From Eopsaltria australis (lineage: Eukaryota; Chordata; Aves; Passeriformes; Petroicidae), in the NCBI GenBank assembly GCA_034509425.1, contig JAVTVJ010000508.1, positions 868,001 to 932,000 of the forward strand: DNA of 64,000 bases. Reading direction: 5' to 3'. Position 1 is the first letter of the stretch. Each line of letters begins with the position of its first letter. Shown piece by piece: positions 51,185 to 60,900 of this stretch. The notes beneath the pieces were generated by a model. The model was not told the DNA's origin, did no database searches, and worked only from the letters and a program-made list of their open reading frames with translations. Position numbers and translations under genes: made by a program.

Positions 51185-51457
51185 TCCTGCCTGCCTACAC
51201 GGCGGGCACCGCCAGCGAGGGCCCCGCGGTCCCACAGAGCTCACCACGGCCCAGCCAAGGCGGCCCCTTCCCTCGCCAGCCACGCACATGGCGCCGGAGC
51301 GGAAGGCGAGCGCAGGCGGCGCGGAGGGCGCGGCTGGGCGCGGCTGGGCCCCGCTTTGGCCCCGCCCCGCGCGGCCCCAGGCGGCCCCGGCACCGCCCCC
51401 CCGCCCCTGGGCCCGCCGCTCCCGGCGTGCACCGCGGCGCGACGCGCGAGGCGCCGC

Positions 51458-51600
51458 TGACGTCCCGGCCCCGCCACTGGGCAGCGCCGCTCTCGCGTCA
51501 CGAGCTCGCGCGGCTGAGTCAGCGGGCCGCCATCGCAACGCCCGGCCATTGGCTGCAGCCGCGCGGAGCCCCGCCCCCGCAGCCCGCCGTGCCTATAAAA
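51458..51600 (+). promoter_or_regulatory. IFRD1: IFRD1 core promoter: CRE-like, AP-1/MARE, CCAAT, GC box, TATA
   Basis: Elements in order: CRE-like TGACGTC at 51458-51464; reverse CRE half CGTCA at 51496-51500; AP-1 TGAGTCA at 51515-51521 inside GCTGAGTCAGC (51513-51523), an 11 of 13 match to a MARE; inverted CCAAT (ATTGG) at 51548-51552; GC box CCGCCC at 51571-51576; and TATAAAA at 51594-51600. Transcription should start near 51625. A TPA-type AP-1 site fits the gene's old name TIS7 (TPA-induced sequence 7). Factor binding is inferred. Confidence 0.75.
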
Positions 51601-51654
51601 GCGGCTCCGGCGCCCCCTCCGCGCCTTTAGCCCCGGGTGTCTGAGAGGAGAAAG

Positions 51655-51813
51655 ATGCATCGACTCCGCTCACGGGCCTCCACGGGGATTTCTGCCTTTG
51701 CCGCCAGTTCGCCCTCCGCCTGCTCTCGCCAATCACCCCCGCTGCCCCGGCCCGAGAAGTCAGCCTCGCAGAGGCGTTGGAGTAAAAAGCGCTCCTGCTC
51801 TTCCATCGGCTGA
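51655..51813 (+). CDS. Upstream ORF in the IFRD1 5' UTR (52 codons)
   Basis: ATG at 51655 (A at -3, C at +4) opens a frame of 52 codons ending in TGA at 51811-51813, which is 86 bases before the IFRD1 ATG. The peptide starts MHRLRSRAST and is rich in Ser and Arg. It is the only ATG between the predicted cap site and the main start. Human IFRD1 is known to carry a stress-sensitive upstream ORF that controls mRNA decay, and as I recall it is also 52 codons long. The peptide itself has no recognisable domain, so the role is probably regulatory through translation rather than through the product. Confidence 0.7.
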   Translation: MHRLRSRASTGISAFAASSPSACSRQSPPLPRPEKSASQRRWSKKRSCSSIG

Positions 51814-51899
51814 TTGTCGCTGATTCCCGGGCGGGGGGGAGCAGAGAGACCGAGACCCGGAGAGGGGCCGCGGGAGCCGAGCCGAGCGCCGCTGCGACC

Positions 51900-51945
51900 A
51901 TGCCCAAGCCTAAGAAGCGGGGGAGCAACCACCAGCGCGGAGCCG
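51900..51945 (+). CDS. IFRD1: IFRD1 coding exon 1
   Basis: Start ATG at 51900 in context GCGACCATGC (A at -3). It encodes MPKPKKRGSNHQRGA plus one base of Gly-16, with donor GTGAGT at 51946. The basic MPKPKKR start matches MPKNKKR of human. Confidence 0.94.
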
Positions 51946-54900
51946 GTGAGTGCGGCCGGGCCGGCGGGCGGAGGCGCGGGCTCCAGACGGCGTTTGCCGT
52001 GGCCGCGGGAGGGGTGCCCCGCCTCCCCGCGGGCCGTGGGTGAGCGGCAGGGCGGGCGCGGCCGCGGGGCTCTTGCTGGCCTGGCCGGGCCGGGGCCGGG
52101 CGGGTGACGGGAGCCGTCCCTGAAACCGCCGCCTCACGCCGCTGCGCGCATGCGCGGGGAGCCGGGGGGCGGCGGGCGCGGTCGCGCTGGCGCCGCCGGC
52201 GGCGACGGGAGCGCCCCGGGGGCAGCGGCGGCTCCAGCGCCGGCTGCTCCGGCTGTGTGCCACCGTGGTGTGCCCCGAAAGGCTGCTGTGTCTTTAAAAA
52301 AAGCCCTTTATTGTTAGCCTAATACAGGATGTTATAAAATGAACAGTCTCCATACGGATGCAGAACGTGTGTGTCTAAGGTGCTGATACTTGGGGCAGAA
52401 CGGAGGTTTTGTGGGGTGGTGAGAAATTTCACTTCAGGCTGTCACAGCTGTGTGTAGCATCGGTTTCTAATATCAGTTTTTCAGGAAGTGAGCAATTTAT
52501 ATGGTGTTTCTTCGACTGCTCTTACTTTAGTTTGTGAAGGGCTTGCTGTTGTTTTTGCCACTTTTGTTGAACTTCCCTATTTGATACCAGCAGCAGCAAG
52601 AAGTTGAGCATGTGAGAAGTCTCATCTTCAAGTTTCTTCACTCATGCGTTGGCTGGTGGGGGGTTTTTTTGGTTATGGTTAATGATACAAGAGGATACGG
52701 CTAAAAGCAGCAAAACTTCCGGAGTGTGACTAACTTCATTGGAAAGCACTTGGACACTGATCCAATTGAAAGTTGATTCTGCCTAGATAAAAATAGTTTT
52801 TTGGAGTCTTGGTAGCTAAGGAGCCTGCCTGAAGCTGGTAAGCCCTGTGTGCAGCCTTCTAAATAATTTAGAATAAATTATGCCACAAAAAAATAGCTGG
52901 AAGAACAGAATTCAGAGTTCTGTAAGTGATGTTTTGAGAATTCTTGGCAAAATAAGAGATATGAAAAGGGACGTGAATACTGGTAAAAATACTACTTTCT
53001 TCAAAAAGTCTGAAGCTGCTGCAACAAGGCCTTCTTGGTCCTGAGAGGGAAAACTTCTATCCCCTATTGATTTGATGTTCTGGCTTGTACTTGTAATTCA
53101 GTAGTAAATAAAAGAGTTGGACAATGCTGATGCTGCGCATACTACACTTAATCCCGTAAATTCTGCATTGAACTGGGTGACATATATATTCCTAAAGGTT
53201 TAAACTTACACTGTCTTGAAGTTCCTCAAAATTAAAAAATAAAGACTGTATGGCAGTTTTTTTAGGTAGCTCATTCTAACAATTAACTTAACATAGACCT
53301 GTTTTTAAACTACAGTCACAGAAAACTGCATTAACATGATCTTCCATAACAGAGCCAACCAAGTTTTCAGAATAAGTGGGAGTAAAGGATCCAGCAGAGG
53401 ATGGAAATGTCCTTTCTGTGGTCAGGGAGAGCAAATCTGTTGGGAGGGTTCAGTTGTACTTTTGGTGCTCAAATCTTCATTTTCCATATGAAAAATGACC
53501 AAACTATTGTATTCATCTTTCCTTAAGGTGGTCAGCCCAGAAACGTGCAGCCTTTTAGTGATGAAGATGCTTCAATTGAAACCATGAGCCACTGCAGTGG
53601 CTTCAGTGATCCTGCCAGCTTCACTGAGGATGGTAAATTCTTTAATTATATCTATTCATCATTTTAAAGACATAAAACCTGCACTGATTTAGTAGTTTTA
53701 AGTAGTAGACTGTAAGTAGCTGTAACAAAATAATGACATTACATCAACGCTATGTGGTGGTTAATCCAGTGGCTATTGTTTTTTGTTCGGTAAGAATATA
53801 CTCCAGGTTTCACTAGCCTTGTGAAACTATCAAGCTCTTTTCTATTGGAATAAAATATAGCTGTAGAGACAGTGAGATACAGAGTGCTGATACAGAGACA
53901 ATAATAATTTTCAGATTCATCATAGGATACAGATTTTCATAATAGATAGTTGAAGCAGTAAGAACTGCAGAAGAGTTTAAGATGGGAAGAGTCACATTTG
54001 CATGTTTTGAGCTAGATTTGTGCTTTGTCTCCTTTACCATCTTTGCAGCCTGGACTGCTCTAATGTCATTTTGTTGAGAGGAGTGGCCCTGAAAGCCTGC
54101 TGCAGGGGGGATAAGGCAGGGAGCCATCTATGGATACATGCCATTCTTAACTGAGCTGCTGTTGCAGAGGTGTCTGAATTGATGCCATATAGGACAGGCT
54201 GTTTTGACTCACTGCATCAGCTGTGAGCACCTCGCTGTACTCTGGAGGTAGATGTAGTGTTGTTGGCAGGATTGGCTGACGGTCATCAGATGGAGAAAAT
54301 TTGTGTAAGACCTGATTTTCCCCCTCATTCACTCTTGGTATGTGTAAGAAGCAGATCTAGAAACGGCACAGATGGATCAATAGGCCAGTCTTTATAAAAG
54401 TATTTTAGGGCACAGGCTGATGTAGTAGGTTTAAGACCATTATGCTGCTGTGATACTGAGCAATTCTGTAGCTGTTGTCTGTGTTAAGCTGCTTTCTTAT
54501 TGGTGTTAAAAACATTGTGGTGGAACTACTGTGTCTGTTAATGAAATGTGTGTTTGTAGGACTAAATTATTTCTTCTGGTTTAGGGCCTGAAGTTGATGA
54601 AGAAGCCACTCAAGAAGACTTAGAATACAAGTTGAAGGGATTTATTGATCTTACATTGGACAAGAGGTACAGTCTGCTTTGAAGAAACATTCATACATTG
54701 TTTTCTTGCTTTCTCTGACTTTGTAAGAAAAATACACATAAAGTATTTTTCTGTGCTTACTGAGATTTTTACTCTGGGGAGGACTTCTGGATCTAAAAAG
54801 ACTTTTTTCCTTCTACCAATTTTTTAGGATGGGTTGGACTTTCCGTATATATTGAAGTAGAGTGACTTTCTTTCCAGCCTGCAGTACTACTGTGAGCTCT

Positions 54901-57900
54901 GTCTCCAAACAAAATTTTGCTGTCCTTGAGTAAGGAAGCAATTCAAAGCATTTAGTTTCTTCATGTTACTTCTGTGGGTTACTCTGTTATTGGGTGCAGA
55001 CAGATATAAACCACTGTAAAGCAAAGGCAGAGGTTTAACTGATGTGTGCTGATTTCAGGAAGTCTTCCTTCTCTCTTCTAACAGTGCAAAGACGAGACAA
55101 GCAGCCCTTGAAAGTCTGAAAAGTGCATTTTCTTCTAAAATACTCTATGAATTTATCATGGAGAGGAGAATGACTCTAACTGATAGCATTGAGCGCTGCA
55201 TAAAGAAAGGTAATTAGCATGCATGCTATTAAGAAAGCAATAATCCCTATGAAATAGCACATTGTTTAAAAGAAATTAAGATCGTGAATGTTCTCTGGTA
55301 CTTTACAGAGTAATTAGGTAACATTCCTTTTTAAATATAGATGCCACATTTTAACTGTCCTAGAAAATTAACTGGAATTATCTTCTATCTGTTGGTTTCT
55401 GAATTTCCACTTACATGCTTTCAGGCTGTTACCTTTAAAGATTAAAGGAAGAAAGCAGTGCAGAAGGTGATTGCTCATCACTGTGTTAATCCCTAGGTAA
55501 GAGCGATGAGCAGTGTGCAGCTGCTGGACTGGCGTGTCTTCTGTGTGTGCAGATGGGGGCAGGAATTGAAAGCGAGGAGATTTTTAAGACCCTTGGTCCA
55601 GTTCTGAAGAAGATTGTCTGTGATGGAACAGCGAGCATTCAAGCCAGACAGGCTGTAAGTATGAAATGTTTGTTTGCCAGGCAGGGGCAGAGGGCTGCTT
55701 TTGGCCGGCTCACTATTGTGTAATCCAGAACTAAAGGTTACCCCACTAGTGTGTACTCATAATGTTGGCATATGCTCTGACTGATGCATAGTTTTCACTG
55801 GCTTAAGAAGTTCCACCTGAAGGTTAATCATGATTCTCTTCTTCAGCTGTTCCATGTACTGCTTTGTCAAGTGTCTGAACTGTATTGCAGTCTCCTTACT
55901 GCAGTTCTGAGGGCTGATACTGAGGTCCTAGAAAACATTTTCCCACTGAGTGATACATCCTTACTGTATTAATTTTATTCTTGAAATTAATTTTATTTTT
56001 AACACAGGAGTGTTACTTTAGCATTTATATTTATTTATGGTAAAATCACATATAGCACATCTGGAAACTACATAAACAATAGAGCCACACTATCAAAGGT
56101 ATTTTTCAGTTACTTTTGCCCAGTCATCTCATCTATACATCAGCAGTATGCTTGGAATAGTGAGTGAAGATTGTCCAAAGCTCTTGCCAAAGGTTTTATT
56201 TCTTCTTAAACTTCAGAGATTTAACTAATATTCTCCTGCTTCCCTGTATCATTATGTGGCTGTCTACTCCTATTGTAGTCAAGCTATAGCACAATAGATA
56301 CTGTCAGCTGCAGGAGGTAGTATTAGTTCAACAGCAGTTATTTCTACAAACAAACAAAAGCTATTAAAATTTGTCCTGTTTAAATGCAGTTTTGAGTCAC
56401 GTGTGGTTAGCGCAGACATCGCTTTCAAATGTTTTTTCCTTACTCTTCGTAAAAGAAGTTGGACTAGAATATGGGGCATAGGGAACAGATCTGCAGTAGA
56501 AGTAGGAAAACTCCAGGAAAGGCTTTTCAAGTGCAGAGCTCTCATGCCATTTAATTGTAATAATGGACAGAAGGGGAAAATATTTCCCGCAGCTCTAAAT
56601 AAATATCATGTCTTTATCAGCATAATTTCTGCTAGTAAATCCTAGTGAGATTTTAAATCATTGGGTGAAAAGAGTGCCTTGTGTAGCTTTTCAAGGGCTT
56701 TGTAAGCTATTTTAAAGTAAAAATACATGAAAAGTGAATGCTTGTGAGTAGCATATGCTGTAAAATCATCCTGAGAGATTGGAATTGGGAGCTAAGTATT
56801 ACAAAGACGCTGAATTAAACAGGATTGGAGACTTCTGGACTCTGCTAAGGTTTTAATCTCAAGCATCTGTTACTCCAGGTGTTAAATTTCAAAGGTCCCA
56901 AGTTTAAAAGTTATGTCAGTTACAACATTATTGTCAAATACTGACACTTCTTTTTTCTTTTGTCTAGTGTGCAACCTGCTTAGGGATTTGCTGTTTCATT
57001 GTCACTGATGACATTACGGTGAGGATGATAAATACCTTTCTACTGTAGTAAACTGACAAGATGAAAATGTGTGACTCCTAAGCCACTTCCATTATATTTT
57101 TCTGTTGTACAGGAACTGTACTCTACCATGGAATGCCTGGAAAACATCTTTACGAAGGCCTATCAACGAGATAGAGACAGTAATGGTGTATCAAGTACGC
57201 ACAATACTGTGCTTCATGTGAGTGCTCTCTTAGCATGGACGCTGTTATTGACCATTTGTCCAATGAACGAAGTGAAGAAGAAAATTGAAATGTGAGTATC
57301 TTACTTGGAAAGCAGAGTTTGTCATGACTGTTCATATGCAATGAAACAGTGTCAGTGAGATTTAGATCTTAATGGAATATGACTTACTCCTTAGGCACTT
57401 GCATAAACTTCCCAGTCTGCTGTCTTGTGATGATCTCAACATGAGAATAGCTGCTGGAGAAACGCTAGCACTGCTGTTTGAGCTGGCACGTGAAACAGAT
57501 GCTGTAAGTAATGTCAGCAGCTAAACCTTCTTCCATTGGGACAATGATGAGAAATTACTTAACCTGTGTTGCACAGCAAAAAGTAGCAAATAATTCCATG
57601 GTTTATGTTCTTTCTAGTGAGTCTGTCCCAGTCTAAGTGGGCAGGGCAATAATTCACTGTTATCATTTTTGTACACTTAATTTCTATATTGCAAAACGGG
57701 ACCAGTATAACAAAATGCATCAAATACTACTGAATAGCAGCTAGAAATACCGAATGCAAGATTTAAATCTAAATCCAACACCTGCTTTTAAAATAGGAAA
57801 AGATACCTCTAGAGGGATTCCAGGATAATACAATATTGTTTACTGTAGTGGGAACACTCATCAGGTGCTTATGCAGACAAGCTTGAATAACTCACAACCT

Positions 57901-60900
57901 GCACAATTCTGCTCTCACAGCCAAAAATCTATCATCAGGTAGAAAACATGTTGACTTTAAGTATTGTTCTTTCAGTATTCTTACTTAGGAAACTTGGGAA
58001 GAATAACTTGTATTGCATGATGGTTTTACAGTATTTGACTTATGTAGTCACTTAAGAACTAGGCAGTCATTTTAAGGGGGAGATTTTTAAAGAATCTGCA
58101 CAAATTCTGCATAGATGCCAGTATTACTACATTTAGTGAGATTTCTTGAAGTTTGCTTTTGCATTGGATGAGGTGCAAGCTGCTCAGTATTAGCTCGTCC
58201 ACAGCTAAAGTTGTCTTTAGATTCTTCAATATCCCTTCTCTTGGCAGCTTACAAGGAAACAGCCTCCCTCTGCTTGTGCATGGCACAGTTTGGGAGAGTT
58301 GCCTGAAAGGCTCCCAACTCAATCAAGGCTGCTGTGCTTTGCCAGAATGCTGTCTAAAGTGAAAGGATAACTCCATTTGAGTCAGGAGTCATGACACACC
58401 TTTATCAGCATCATTTCTGCAAGTAAATCCTGCACTGCATAATCTGAAACAATGTTAAGGCTTCCGTATAAATGCAAGCAGTGTGGATTTGAGTCCCTTG
58501 GCTATGGAAGTCAACTTTGAAAGGGAAAAAGTAAATGGAAACCAGAACTTGATCCTTTATTTGGTCAAACTGACTGCAAGTAATATCATCTTAAAAGGTG
58601 TTAACAAATGAGACTGTATTCTCAGAAACAAGTATCTTCTGTTCCATTGAGGAAATGCCCCTTTAATCATTACAAATTATTCTCATTGGATGCTTAATAA
58701 TCAGTGCAGATTTAAAATACTGTATTTGCCTTCGACCAGTTCCTTTCAGAAAGCATGCAGTAAGCTCACACCATTCAGTTGGCATGACAAAACATTAGAT
58801 TAAAAAACCCTAGAAACCACAAAAACTTGTTTTTGCATAAGTTTGCATACATTCCTACTAGTCCAGGTGAGCTACTGCCAAATTATTAAATGCGGTAGTG
58901 AAAATACTTATTTATATATATGTATAGCACATATTAATGAATATAATCAATAATACTGTTTTTTATTACCGTTTACTTAAGTGTTTTGTTAAGCATTTAA
59001 AAAAACAAATGTGCTTTCTAATTTCCCATTCCATACAAAACTTACAGCTAAATATTCCATACTGTCAGTCTAATGGTGTCTCAGAATTTGCCTCCAGCAG
59101 CATGAATTCTATGCTAGCAACATTAAAGTGCCCTCAGCTTGTTAAGCGGAGTAGATCACCAGATCTGTTAAACAGTTTGAATCCCTTGGAATTACAGAGT
59201 AGAACAGACTGGCAGGTGTAATATGCACACTGATGGAGCTGTATGGTTCACATGGCTGACCAAAATAGGCTTTGTTAGTGCCCTTTCTGGTAAACTGGGT
59301 GCTGTGACTTCGTTCTTGCTGGTTTAAATGCTGCAAATGGAACTGCAGAAGTGCTCTCTATCCTTTTAAATAAAGTAAGAGGTTGTAGAGATCTACACGC
59401 CCAAAATTTCAAGAGATCCATTTTCTTATTTGTTAAGGCCAGGAAATAAAATAAAATCTAAAATAATTTTTTTTCTTAACCTAGGATTTCTTTTATGAAG
59501 ATATGGACCTTCTAACAGAGAAGCTAAGAGCTCTGGCTACTGATGGGAACAAGCACCGGGCCAAAGTGGATAAAAGAAAGCAGCGATCTGTCTTCAGAGA
59601 CGTTCTGCGGGCTATTGAGGTGATTCTTTTGTCTTAGTTACAATCTAAACCTTCAAAATACATAGTGTACAATTTAGTGAAAAAAATTTTGTTATTAAAC
59701 AGAATTACTGTTCCAGTGAAAGGAAAAGAAAAAACTATTTTAAGTGAGGTTTCATAGTGTGGTCACTTACATGAAATAGAACTTCTATTTTAGGGATGTA
59801 GAACAAAGATACTTGGAATAGTTAAACATTGTGGAAGCTAAGGAGAAGGCTTGGCATGATTTGAAGTCACCTTTACGATTCTGCCTGTAGAAGGATCTGA
59901 GTCACCTATTGGCACTTGTTACATCCCATTGTCCTAAATGTAGCTACTCATACCTGTAAGGTAGAGACTAAATGAGGCTTACAGGCTGACTTAAAGGTGA
60001 CTTCTGCACTCAGAACTGGTTTTGCTGGAGATAAGTCCAATTATCAAAGTAATTTTAAAGGTGAAAGTTGAGCATTTGTATTTTTAAAAAGCTTCCTAAT
60101 CAAGAAGAATATCAGCTTCAAGTTCTTAATGAGATTGACTGCAGGTGTGTGTCTGCTTTATGAACAAATACAGTCTTTAGCATATGTATGCTTTATTATT
60201 TGGAAGCTTTTGGTGTGCCAAATAAATCAGTGAAAATAAAGTTGGCTGAGATGTATAAAATTCCTGGTACAAAAGACTGTTTAAATTAAAGTGATATATG
60301 TTGTTTCCTTTGATTTTGCACAGGAGCGTGACTTTCCTACAGAGATGGTGAAGTTTGGACCTGAGCGCATGTACATTGACTGCTGGGTTAAAAAACAAAC
60401 CTACGAGACGTTCAAGGAGATCCTGGGGTCAGGGATGCAATATCATTTACAGGTGAGCTACTCTTTGGCCCTTGCTCAGACTGTTGCCCCCTGTCTGGCT
60501 GCTTTGATGTAATTCAGTCTGAATTACAAAATCCTGAGTAGAACTTAGTGAAATGAGCTTTACATTTGGATTGTTAAAAGAGAGCACTGAAAAAATTAAC
60601 TACAGTGAACTACAGTGGTCTGGGTAAGCTGCTTCTGAGTTGTAGCCTGGGTGTGCTGGCTTAGTAATCGACTTCTCCAAGAAATTAGAAATTTAAGCTG
60701 AGTATCTTTTTAGCTTAAGGCTTTTTCCTGAATTCTTATGCTCTCTTTCAGTGGAGTGATGTAGTCGTCTGGCTGCTGTAAAGCTGCATGCCTGCACCCT
60801 TCCTGTTCAAGCCTGTAAAAGGAAGGCAAAGTTTTAGTCAAAAATAATGAACACAACTTGCAGCCCAGTGATGACAGCATTCCAGAAGAGAAGGCATAAA

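Larger units (their letters stand above)
51190..52270 (+). promoter_or_regulatory. IFRD1: CpG island covering the IFRD1 promoter, first exon and start of intron 1
   Basis: This block of roughly 1.1 kb has very high G+C and dense CpG, unlike the AT-rich surroundings. It begins just after the CR1 tail. It spans the TATA box, 5' UTR, first coding exon and early intron 1. A palindromic NRF1-type site (GCGCATGCGC, 52146-52155) lies in intron 1. Confidence 0.9.

Noticed and set aside
51155..51660. Long open frames on both strands over the CpG island (up to 169 codons)
   Set aside because: Very GC-rich DNA has few stop codons. The products are Ala/Arg/Pro-rich, and they overlap promoter elements and the CR1 tail.
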